From contig JABFUD020000356.1 in the NCBI GenBank assembly GCA_014529385.2, positions 1-64,000 on the forward strand: DNA of 64,000 nucleotides, in the 5' to 3' direction. The notes beneath the pieces are model-generated. The model searched no databases, was not told the DNA's origin, and was given only the letters and a program-made list of their open reading frames with translations. This document shows positions 44,319 to 55,663 of this stretch, one piece after another (positions within the stretch are counted from its first letter, which is position 1; each line of letters starts with the position of its first letter). The translations under genes and the position numbers were made by a program. The stretch comes from Adiantum capillus-veneris. Lineage: Eukaryota; Streptophyta; Polypodiopsida; Polypodiales; Pteridaceae.

Positions 44319-44817
44319 GCCCTAGGGGGGTGCTAAGAATACTGAGAGGTTTCAAGAATAGGAGAAGGAAAAGCTCATGCATCGTCGTGGCTCTAAATTT
44401 TTATTTTTATTTTTTGTGTTTGCGAATCCTATCCGCGATTTTTAAAAAGCTCTATACTTACAAGTTTCCATTCTATTTTGATAGAGAGAAAGAAAGAAGT
44501 ATCCTAATTTTGACTCACCTCTCTTTCTTTCCTAAAAATACTATCTCTAAGCTTTTTCTTCACACATAGATTAGGTTCCCACATAAACCTATTGTTCCAC
44601 ATGAAGAAAGATCATAAATAAATGGATTCTGAACCCGATTTTCAATCTGATTGCTCTAATAAACTCGTGATGACTCACAAAATTGAGAATCTCAATTACT
44701 TTGCAAAATAACTGAAATGATTTATATGGATAAATGTTGGGTACATTACACACAACTTCAGTTGTGTGTGGACACTCAACAAGGAGAAGTTTCTCATAGG
44801 AAATATGATGACCAAAG

Positions 44818-45495
44818 AAAATACCCCAAAAGTCAAAAACACGACCTAGTTTTGATGCCTTTATAGCAGCCTGTGGCAAATCCGATCAAATTGAGCGCCT
44901 CCAAGAAGATCTCGATTGTGTCATGGAAGAGAATTGCAACCTCAAAGCTCACATTAGCAAGCTTGAGGCACGATTGGATTCTATGGTCGATCTTTCCACC
45001 AACAAATTGAAAGAAGTCAAAGCTAAGGCCATTGAAACCCACTCGGTAACACTTGCAAAGGTGAAGACATGTGTGACAATAGAGCTTTGAGAACAACAAC
45101 TCTAAGAAGAAAATACCCTCAAGATCCGCATTGGTGGACTACCTCAAGCATGGGAAAGGATGAAGAATGACTTCTCGGAGCGCATCAATTTCCTCAACGA
45201 GCCCCTCAAGCTGGTCAAGCTTGACTACAACACAATATATTGTATCACCTCGAGAGGCCCTGAAAAGCCTATACCATGAGGTCATGCCATCCTTGAATTC
45301 GTAAGTAGGGAAGGTTGGCTCAAGCTTCTCCAAAAATCATGTCTTCTCAAAGACACCAAGTTTTGGATTGCAGAAGAATTCACTCCTCTACAACTCAAAA
45401 GCAAAAGTGAAGAGCTCAACAAGGTACATGAAGCCCGCAAACAAGGTAAATGGGTAGTCTATCGAGATGGTAAAGCTATCATCCAGGAGTTTTGA
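44818..45495 (+). pseudogene. L1-type LINE ORF1-like protein (degraded)
   Basis: One frame of about 226 codons carries only three stops. It starts with a heptad-rich coiled coil (IERLQEDLDCVMEENCNLKA and following). A segment with IRIGGLPQAW and then GHAILEFVSREGWLKLLQKS fits an RRM-like fold. The end, TKFWIAEEFTPLQL then HEARKQGKWVVYRDGKAII, resembles the C-terminal domain of L1 ORF1p. Coiled coil, RRM and CTD in this order is the L1 (type II) ORF1p layout. Most plant LINE ORF1 proteins instead have an RRM and CCHC knuckle. No RT frame follows. Confidence 0.5.
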
Positions 45496-47182
45496 AATCC
45501 CTGATCTCCCCACAACTAACCCCTCTTAGGTTTTTCTCTTCCACCTTTTCCTTTTCATCTTCCCAATGGACCCTAAGTCCCTAACTCATAAGTATCATCA
45601 TCTCATGCATAAGGTGCAACCGTTGTAATGTCTATTTTTTGGTCACATGGGTCATATCTGGCCTCTATGGACAATAATGCAATCAATCTATCTATCTATT
45701 TATCACCACATGACACCAATGACTGGACCAGGCCCTTGTGTGCATGTGGGTATGTCTCCTTTCTTTGGCTGACCATAGCCTAAGTGATTGTCTGTGGGAC
45801 ATGCCCCATGCTGATGTAAGGGTTAAGGTTGATCTCAAGGTTGATGGCCATAGTTGGCCCTACAAAAATTCTCTGTTAGGTGTAATTTTGTTTGTATCAA
45901 TTGAGGAGTTTAATTGCAAATATGAGTGGTTTGATTGCTGTGTATTTTAGCATCTGAAATCTACTAACTAGCATGGATAATGTGTTCTGACTATGCTGGC
46001 CATAGCTAGGCTTGCAAAAGAAGCTATTTAAAGTGTTATTTTTTGGTGCTTCAGTATAATTTATCTTGTTGAGGCGGTCAGGGGTGGGCAACAAAAGAGG
46101 CAACCACAAATAAGAGAAAACCACAACAAACCCACAACCAACAACAAGTGAAGAGACACCACCTAGTTTGAGAACAAACTAGGATGCCAAAGAGGAGATT
46201 ATTTGAGCGATACAAGCGAGAAGGAAGGGTACACTAATACTAATATCAATGCTACAAATACACACCAAGCACCTAGAGAGAGAGAGAGAGAGAAATATTT
46301 TTTCAAGAATTGAGATTCACTTTAAATGATTGACGCGGGTGTATAAGCAGCTTGGAGGAGAGTCAACAGACACAATTAAGTTGATGATGTTGCGATCTAC
46401 ACATTATCTTAGGGTTATTGGAACCCTCTCACCATACAACCCTCTTATAATGTTTTCCCAAGCAACAAAACAAACACAAGAGCTCTTGAGTCACATACAA
46501 GCAAATATTACACAAGAATCTCAAAATGAAAACGTGTCACCTCAAACAAAACGAGATGAGATTTCCAAGCATGAATTGGAGAGACTCAAGAGTGTTTTGA
46601 ACCGTGGTTACGAACCGTGGTTACACTCACCTTATTGATTCAATTGATGTGCAAGAGTAGGTACAACTTTGATTGGAAGTTATGAATCACTCATTCCTTT
46701 GCAATGCTACGACTAGCTCAAAGAAGCTTTCCTATACACCATAAGTAATGGTGTATAGAGAGCTCACTCTCTCTCCCTACAACTAAGAGGAAGAATGGTA
46801 CGCTCAAGGTAGTGAGAAATAGTGTAGAGATTCCATTTACAAAGGGAAAAGGGCTCTATTTATAGGTGAGGAGAGCCCTTATTAGGATTATCTTTTGATC
46901 AACATTTACATAGAAAACCATGTTTATTGAATGTTTTATAGTCTCTTATGAGAGTGGGGCTCTCTTATCTCTTGAGTTACATGGATGTGGGATCAAGAGG
47001 AGAGAATTATTGAGGTGAAATAGAGAAGATTGTAGAGAGGTGAGTGATTTTTTTGTGAGGTTGCCTACTCCAAGGTAAAGTAGAGTAGGTGCAATTTACA
47101 GTAAAGAGTTAGCAGTTAGCAGTTAATGTTAGTAATCATTAGAAAAAGTTAGTAATATAGTTACAATGGGTAGAATGACTTG
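45496..47182. other. no gene supported
   Basis: Mixed sequence. A 102-codon frame at 46330-46638 has no recognisable domain and no homologue in the window. A GGGCTCTATTTATAGG...GAGAGCCC block near 46850-46880 looks like an LTR TATA region, but no LTR ends could be set. Confidence 0.4.
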
Positions 47183-47430
47183 AAGGATGAGAAAAGAGGG
47201 GTGAATGAGATGGGTGTACCCTTGAGATGGTGAATCCTTGAGGAGTCTTGGACTCACCATTAGGAAGGATAAGAAAAGAGGGGTGAATGAGATGGGTGTA
47301 CCCTTGAGATGGTGAATCCTTGAGGAGTCTTGGACTCACCATTAGGAAGGATAAGAAAAGAGGGGTGAATGAGATGGGTGTACCCTTGAGATGGTGAATC
47401 CTTGAGGAGTCTTGGACTCACCATTAGGAA
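47183..47430. repeat. 82-bp minisatellite, three units
   Basis: Units start at about 47183, 47265 and 47347 and are near-identical (GGGGTGAATGAGATGGGTGT... CTTGGACTCACCATTAGGAA). Frames read through it are repeat artefacts. Confidence 0.95.
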
Positions 47431-47972
47431 GAGAATGGGATCTAGAAGGGCCTCTTTATTTGGCAGTTTAAGGAAGTCAAACATTTAGTATTAAGAAATC
47501 AATCAAAGGACATCTTTTGAACTCAAACAGGCAAAACAGCTAGTTATTTAAATTCAAATTCTCCCCCCAAAATGGAATTTAAATCTAGCGGGGTAAACCC
47601 ATATCATGTCATGTAGCATATCTATAGGAAGAGCTCAATGTGTAGATTCCAGATCTATGATCTCCGCTCAAATCCGACATCATATGTGAAAGTTATGGAA
47701 GGCCATAAATTATGAAATTGTCCATCTCCTTTTTGGGAAAAAAAGTGTATCCTTTGACCACTCTTACATATCTCTTATACACCCACCATTCTTGCACACA
47801 TGGCATACACCTATTTGTCAAAAGGTTAATCACCTCCATAAGCTCATGGCAAATAAAGAGGCCCTACTAGACCCCATCCTCTTCCTCATGCCCTTGCGTA
47901 GATTGTCAAAAGTGATCGCTGTTCTCCTTCTTCTTCTTTTCACGCCGCTACAATAGTCGAATCACCACAAAG

Positions 47973-48092
47973 AGAATGAGAGTTTTGTTGATAAAACCCT
48001 CATTTTTCAAACAGAATGAGGGTTTTGTTGATAAAATCCCCATTTTTTAAAGAGAATGAGGGTTTTGTTGATAAAACCCCCATTTTTCAAAG
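47973..48092. repeat. three tandem 40-bp units, each a hairpin
   Basis: Each unit contains ATGAGGGTTTT, loop GTTGAT, then AAAACCCTCAT or a near variant, an 11-bp inverted repeat. Units begin at 47973, 48013 and 48053. Confidence 0.93.
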
Positions 48093-49066
48093 ATTAAATA
48101 TGGTTAGGTTGCTGATTTTTTATGCATTCTTGAGAGGGTAGAATAAAATTGTAATAAAGCAGTAATAGAGAGAGATATGGAGATGGTGGATGTAGGTAGA
48201 GCTTCAAAAGAGAGCTATGGGTGTGAGAGGGGAGTCTAATGGTGAAGACGGTGAGAGAAAATCACAAAAGTTGCAGGCTTGAGTGAGAAATAGAGAGAAA
48301 TGAGTGTGTATGTGTGTGTGTGTGGAAGTAGGAAAGGACGTGAGAGAAGACTATGGGTTACTTTGTGAGAAAAGTGGGCAGACTAGAGTCCACACAAAAA
48401 ATCCTATCCCATCGGTGGTAGCTAAAAAATCTATCAAAATTTTTGAGGTGATTAATCATCTCTTGGTTCACATTTTGTCTTTTAGTCACCATTTCAAATT
48501 TGGAGTAGAGATAGATATAAAAAATCCCACCAAAAAGCCTTTTTGTCTTCACAAAAAAGTCTTCAGTGGCCCCTCTTTTGTTGAATTTGCATAAGGCCCC
48601 AAAAGTGAGCCCCTCCTTGCATACGAGAATGACCTAATAGATTTCTAGAGATTTGAAAACATGCATGGTTGTGGATTGTGCACAAATATAATATATGGAT
48701 ATGATGGGAAAAAAATAGATTACTATATAATTAATTCATGGAATCTAAAATAGTGTTAGCTATATATACAAAAAAAAATATATAAAAATACAAAAAATTG
48801 AATGAGGAGGTCCTCATTTGTTTTTATTGATGTATATTTATTTACAAGAGATTAAAAAAAATACCTATAGAAAATAGAAATTTAGTGAGACAGACAATGA
48901 CTGATGGTGAAAGTGACAAGCGCAAAGCGCGACATGAACCTCGACGGCCTCTAAAACGTCGAGAGCTAATGCACGCTGTAAGCCGGTCACAGTGAAACGA
49001 ACAGGAGGCACCACCTAACTTTGAGCGGCTAGGACGTAGACAACGGTGATTTGAAATATCAAGAAT

Positions 49067-49069
<3 letters not shown>
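48093..49069. other. no gene supported
   Basis: AT-rich sequence with a short GT run near 48305-48323. A basic frame near 48898-49000 (plus strand, ESDKRKARHEPRRPLKRREL) is short and unassigned. Confidence 0.4.

Positions 49070-49104
<35 letters not shown>
49070..49104. repeat. (CA)n microsatellite
   Basis: About 17 CA units. Confidence 0.95.
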
Positions 49105-49107
<3 letters not shown>

Positions 49108-49929
49108 TAGACAAGTGATGAAAACCCTTGGGGGTGTGAGGGAGAATCATTTTATTGCAATATTTACAGCAACCTTATTTCCGGCGAGGTGGAAAATCAT
49201 GGTGATAGAGAGATAGAGGGAGATATAGTGAGCCTACTTGGTGCATTCTCTAGAGATGACTCACCGACACGAGAACCTTGCTAACATGAATATGTGTGCA
49301 TTGACCATTGGAGTCGAAATGTAGACATAGCTTCTTTACATAGTACAAATTTCCAAAGAAATTTGCTACACTAAGTCCCCTCTCTTGTGATGCAAATGCT
49401 GCCAATTCCTCCCACTAAAATACTACCAAGTGCTGCTTTAAATTAGGGTAATCTAATCAAGGAGACAAAGCAAGACCGTGGGCCCTGGGTGGTTTACCCT
49501 TACTTTGTCTTGGGAAATATTATAAGAAAAACCTCTAGGTGGGCCTTTGTGACCATCACCTAGAGAGATGAGAATTTACAAATTTGGGATTTTTTACAAG
49601 GTTTGCTTTGAAAATGATGACAACCTACGGGTTTTACTGAAGAGGGTGTCGTGGATGCGATGTAGATGAATGGCGGCTTAGCTGGTGCGTCGGTGTAGCG
49701 CATTCGTCACTTTTGGGGTCGGTCGGGGCATGCCTTAGGCGCCTTTGCTTGTTTCGGTGTCGGTGGCGCGAGACTTGGTTCTCTTCTTTCTTTTGTCGAT
49801 GTCATCGATGTCCTTCGGTTTCTTTTCTTCTTTGTTGTGTGTGTATGGCGTGTGTGCTATATATGTAAGTGCGCTCGTGGGTGCGTATATGTATGGGTGT
49901 ATGTATGTGGGGTTATGCAAGTGTGTATT

Positions 49930-51062
<1,133 letters not shown>

Positions 51063-51066
51063 TTTT

Positions 51067-51821
51067 TTAATGAGCCCATTCGGCCAGGTGATGCAGTGGC
51101 AGGGTAAGTGAGAGAGAGTGGGTTGGCAGAGCCTCCTTTTCGTAAACTAGATGGAAAGGGGTGAAACCTAATGATGTTTGGGACGTCATTCGGTAGGCCC
51201 ATAGAGCGACCATGAGATGTTTATCCCAGTCACCTGTGTGGTTATTCACCTACTTTGTGATGATTTTGCTTATCATTCCGTTTACCTTTTCTTCTAGGCC
51301 ATTACACTGTGGATAGTATTGTGTGGAATGTCGACATGTAATGCCTAACTTTTTCATCAGTTCTTCCACTAGATTGCCTTTGAAACCTGGTCCCCTATCA
51401 GATATTATCTCAAGAGGAGTGCCAAAACGGCAATAGATGTGCTCAAATATGAACTTCGCTACCTCTTGGGCTATAATGAGGGTGGTGGTTGTTGCTTTCG
51501 CCCATCGGGTCATGTAGTCTACACCAACTAGAATGTATAGTTTAGATGATTGGGACCTTGGTAGAGGACCGATTGCATCTATTCCCCATTTCTCAAATGG
51601 ACCATATGAGATGATAGGAGTCTGTGGCTCATAGGTTAGTGTACGATCACTGGACACTTGACAAGCCTTGCATGTTTTACACCAATGATGCACATCCCTG
51701 ATGAGACTAGGCCAAGAGTATCCTGCTTGTAGAATCTTCCCACTGGTGATATCCAAAGCAAAATGACCGCCGCAGACACCATCATTGCAACTTGGAATTA
51801 CCTCTGTGATCTCATTGGAGG
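51067..51821 (-). pseudogene. Tat-2 integrase
   Basis: The zinc-binding part shows CGGHFALDITSGKIL and CKTCKACQ. The DDE core shows WGIDAIGPLPRS, ISDRGPGF and NGLEEKVNG, so all three acidic residues can be placed. A stop separates the last part (51249-51067, LWAYRMTSQTSLGFTPFHLVY). After the FHLVY block the sequence passes into GA-repeat DNA, so the C-terminal domain is missing. The first ~10 residues of the open frame are LTR sequence; the host frame resumes at NEITEV. Confidence 0.9.
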
Positions 51822-52909
51822 TGTGAGGTCCCCACCCCGTCATCTCAAACGATGGTTCTGATGGTAAACCTGGTGGCCACTAGATCTATAGCCGAAGCAA
51901 ACAAAGTGGTTTAAGGGATCAACTAGCGGAGGAGCTCTCATCACCAAGTGAATTGAGTCGAGCCTACTAGCAACGAGATCTAGTTCCACCCCGCAAGGGA
52001 AAGCATGTCTAACCAATTATCGGTCCTAAGACTCACCTTCCAGAAGAAGATAAGTCTCGAGTGCCTTTTTCCCCATTGCTTTCAGAGGCACGTACACTTG
52101 GGACTTCACTGCTTTTGGTGCAATGAGCAATTCTAACGTCATTTACCGTACTATGGGGACAGAGAGTTCCCGACCAATCGGGACCACCCTTCTCATAGGC
52201 ATTGGCAACCCGAGCCAAGCCCCCACTTTCCACACCCACACTCACACTCACACTTCTTTGTGTGTCCTAATTACTACCACAATGGTTGTTCAACATATAA
52301 GTTCTCTGATTAAGTTCCGATTCACAAGGTTCGTTAGGACAGCCCTTCAAAGAGTAAAAATTACAAAGCGGCACCAAAACAATCTTTCTAGTAAAAATTC
52401 ACTCAAAACTCATTTCATTAAAAATTCCAATGTTCTGGAGGCACGAAATCCCCCAACAAGTGTTAACTCCACCCGTTGTCACCTAGTTGCCCATACAACT
52501 AGACTTGTCCACCGCATAAAAAGCACGACATGAACATCCCACCGCAAAGAATGCAAGTCGTGGGTATCCACCGCAAAGAACGCAATTCGTGGATAGAGTC
52601 CCTAAGCTAGTAACTCTAGCTACTGCGAAATCTTCGCGAGCCGTCCCCTGTGAGATCAAGAGGGGGATCAGGACAAAATCAACATTGGAATTGAAAATGA
52701 ACTGGCCGAGCTAAATTTTCCCTGCAAATAATCTTTCCTACTTGAGACAGTATATTCCAAAATCATTCTTTCCTACTTGAATAAAAAATACACTTAATTT
52801 AAATGCCGTGGTCTCTGTTGGATTTCCAACATGTTTGGGGATATGTTTCCTTCCTACCTTATCGAATGCAATGTTAATTAAACAATACTTGAATTGAATT
52901 TTGACCTAC

Positions 52910-53050
52910 CTCAACAATCTCCTCGTCGTTACTTCGTGAGATGGCCGGTGCTTGCTCGACCATGGGAGCTTTCCCCTTCCCGTTAGAGTTTCTCGTGCCA
53001 GCCTCACGGTCGTGAGATCCACCGAAACGAGTCCTCTTTGTTGGGGCCAT
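52910..53050 (-). CDS. LTR-encoded ATG exon (47 codons) ending at a splice donor
   Basis: From the ATG at 53050 the frame reads MAPTKRTRFGGSHDREAG and on, basic then acidic, to a GTAGGT donor at 52904-52909 on a codon boundary. Position and start (M-A-P-x-K-R) resemble the ATG exon in the LTRs at 39680-44750, although the rest is not alignable by eye. It is inferred to be a spliced gag leader exon. Confidence 0.4.
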
Positions 53051-53840
53051 TTTATACTCACTACTTTAAGATTAGTCTCAACGAGCAATTCCTCTTATGC
53101 GAGAGGATTAGATTTACTTCAAGACATGGTACTTGTTCATAGCTACATCAATTTAGGATAGCATCTCACTTGTTCTTATGGGAATTGACCCTAGAATTAA
53201 TTACCCGGTCTAGATAATTAGTTCTTGTTTAATTAGAGTACTAGAGATGAATTAGGTATAATAATTGCTTCACTAATGCAATGCAGAATTACCATGTGCA
53301 TAGGTGAGAGAGTTTCCTTTCTAAAGATAACCATAGGGAATTAATTTCTCTAATTACACCTTAATCATATGAAATTTGAATTTTAAACTTAGCTAATTGA
53401 TCATTGTAAAATGATAGATTGAATTTGATCATTTAACCACATTGCTAGAGGTTGGTTTAATTCTATCATTCATTCACTGTGATAGCTAGCAGTTAATTCC
53501 TTCTTGCTAATCATGCATTAATTTATGATTAGGAGAGTTTAATTACTTGCATAATTGACAATTGAGATTAAGATTATGCAATAGGGTAATCATATAGTGA
53601 ATTAGAGAGTAGATTAGCTAGGATTATGCTTAATACAAGCGGGATTGAGAGAATGATAGAGAGAATTGCAGCATAAGCATGAAAATTAACTTTGATTACC
53701 ATAGGTTGGGCTGAATTTTACTTGATTTGCTGATCCAATGGAGTTCTTGTGGCGAGAATTGGGCAGCACTTCCGTCCTTTGATCCTCCTCTAGAAGTTGT
53801 GTGTGCTTGCAGCACCTCCCCAATGTATGTGTATGTAGGA

Positions 53841-53866
53841 GTGTGTGTGTGTGTGTGTGTGTGTGT
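53841..53866. repeat. (GT)n microsatellite
   Basis: Thirteen GT units inside the solo LTR. Confidence 0.95.
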
Positions 53867-54579
53867 ACTGAGTATGTGTGTGTGAGCATATGAGTGCTTG
53901 TGTGTGTGTGAGCATGTCCTTATATAGTGCTCATCCTCATGTAGGTCGATTTCTACTGCTATATGCATCTGAGTGAGCAACTTAGTCTTGCATGGGAAGT
54001 TGAGTGCATGCCCTGCAAGGTGTCCAATTAACTTAGTCTAACTGACTCTCACACTCTCTCTCAAGCATGACAAGCCTCCCACAAGTACCTAGAGGTGTGA
54101 GGGCACCCTCTAGGCGCTAAAGCAAGCTCCTAGTGGCTTGGGACTTGTTCCCACACAGCCCCTGAGCCCCGGTGCTCCCCGCACAAACATTAGGAAAATT
54201 TAATTTTAACCTAAGATGGGCAATTCAAGTCAGATTTTAATGCTGAAACTTGTTGTTCTAAGCTGGAGCTAAGGTGCATAATCCCGAGTACCTACCATAT
54301 GTAGCAGCCCCCGACGTCTGAAAATACATTTTTTCAAATTCGAGGTACGGGTGCAATTTGTCGAGACGGTCAGAACTAGACGGGTCGGGTGACCAAAAAC
54401 TTACTATTTTTGGAAAATTTTCACAAAAACTATTTTATTCCATTTTTTGAAAGCTCTATAAGATTCTAAACATCATGTCACCGACAGATTTAGGAAACTT
54501 GCCAAAAATAGTAACTTTTTGCAGTAAGGTTATTTTGTGATAAAAGGGTGCTCTTTAGCTCGGGGTCAGAGATCTTACA

Positions 54580-55069
54580 GGAGATTGGTACTCGCCTGAG
54601 AATTTGATCTTTGCCCTTACAATACAAGTGGTCGTTTACAAGGCGGTATCTTGTAGCCTTCCTTACCAGCCACTATTTCTGGCCCCTAGTGTACCCTTCC
54701 GAACATTTGCATGTATTTAGAAAGTTGATGATATCAGGCATAGCATCACTACCTTGAAAGAGGGGTAGTTTTAGTTTGATTGCTCCTATGGAAACTTCTT
54801 GTATTATTCCATTGGCTAGAGCATCTGCCTCCTGATTTTTTGTCCTGGGGACATGAGCTAATTGCACTGCTTCAAACTTCCTTAAAAGATTCTTAACTTG
54901 GCGTAGTTGACCATTTAAAACATAATTTTTACAAACCCAAGTGCCGTTTATCTGCTTTATCAAAAGCAAAGCATCGCCAAACACATTTAAGTGCTGAATC
55001 CCTTGTAAAATACAATGCTCTAATCCAAGAATTAAAGTTGCATACTCTGCTTCATTGTTGGAGTGAGAG
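54580..55069 (-). pseudogene. Tat-2 second RNase H, C-terminal part
   Basis: Frame 54984-54673 has FGDALLLIKQINGTWVCKN and AHVPRTKNQEADALAN, the archaeal-type RNase H C-terminus. The preceding part (NNEAEYATLILGLEHC, about 55060-55000) directly abuts the DNA transposon. The N-terminal part is at 59432-59560 on the other side. Confidence 0.88.
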
Positions 55070-55102
55070 CATTAGGAAAAAAATGGACTCTCCATGGGCC
55101 TT
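55070..55102 (+). repeat. left terminal inverted repeat
   Basis: Starts CATTAGGAAAAAAATGGACT and ends GGGCCTT. It matches the reverse complement of 59405-59437 with three mismatches in 33 bp. Confidence 0.88.
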
Positions 55103-55663
55103 GTAAGAATCCCTAATTTCAAGGAAGCCTGCCAAGATTAAGTGGGACAAAGGCTTTGAATGGTGCTATTTTGGTAGGGTCTCCTCCACCTTTGACCCCT
55201 AAAAAGGTAAGGGGGAAGGGGGGGGGGGGGGGGGGTAACCATTTAAAAAGTAGGGAAGGGGGGGTAAACCATTTGAAAAGTAGGGGGGTAGGGGGACTTC
55301 TCTCTCTAGCTTTTTGGCCAACTTGTAAGTGGCCTCTTAACTCTCCCATGCTACCTAAGCAAATCCGTGGGTCAAAGAGGTCAAAAAAATGACTTTTTGC
55401 AAAAACTTTCAAAAAAACTCTATTCCCCCCTAAAAAGTACCCCCAACATATATACATATTATATAAAAAAATTTAAGTTAAATTACTCATAATTCAACAT
55501 TTTTTGACTCCCTCCAAAACTTTTAGGAAATTCCCCCCAAAATTGAAAACTTTCCCTTCTAATCTAAGCTCCTCTCCTACACCCATCCCCCTTGCATCTG
55601 CACCTACTGCTGCACCTACACACCCATCTCTCCATCCTTCAAGCTCCATCTCTCCATCCTACA

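Larger units (their letters stand above)
39680..44750 (-). mobile_element. gag-only Ty3/gypsy-type element with 1.9-kb LTRs
   Basis: LTRs at 39680-41589 and 42836-44750 are flanked by the perfect duplication CACAA (39675-39679 and 44751-44755). The interior is only 1.25 kb and encodes a gypsy-type gag with a CCHC knuckle and nothing else. The primer site is TGGTATCAGATC-like. This is a large-LTR, gag-only non-autonomous element. The LTRs are collinear with scattered differences. Confidence 0.93.
42836..44750 (-). repeat. 5' LTR of the gag-only gypsy element
   Basis: TGTGAGGTCCCCGTCC...ACATTACA. Contains (GA)n at 44110-44158, a TATA box at 44309-44318 and an ATG exon with a splice donor at 43898-44080. 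Confidence 0.92.
51822..54579 (-). mobile_element. solo LTR (2758 bp) in Tat-2
   Basis: Starts TGTGAGGTCCCCACC and ends GATCTTACA. The flanks are GGAGG (51817-51821) and GGAGA (54580-54584). When it is removed, the integrase N-terminus of Tat-2 becomes continuous. No interior coding sequence or primer site is seen. The termini resemble the gag-only gypsy LTR at 39680 (TGTGAGGTCYCC...TTACA), so it is probably a relative. Confidence 0.8.

Noticed and set aside
46330-46638. 102-codon frame with ATG
   Set aside because: No domain, no homologue within the window and no clear gene context; chance cannot be excluded.
47139-47484. Repetitive protein frame on the minus strand
   Set aside because: It is a by-product of the 82-bp minisatellite.
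47973-48092. CRISPR array
   Set aside because: The 40-bp units are contiguous without spacers, and the sequence is eukaryotic.
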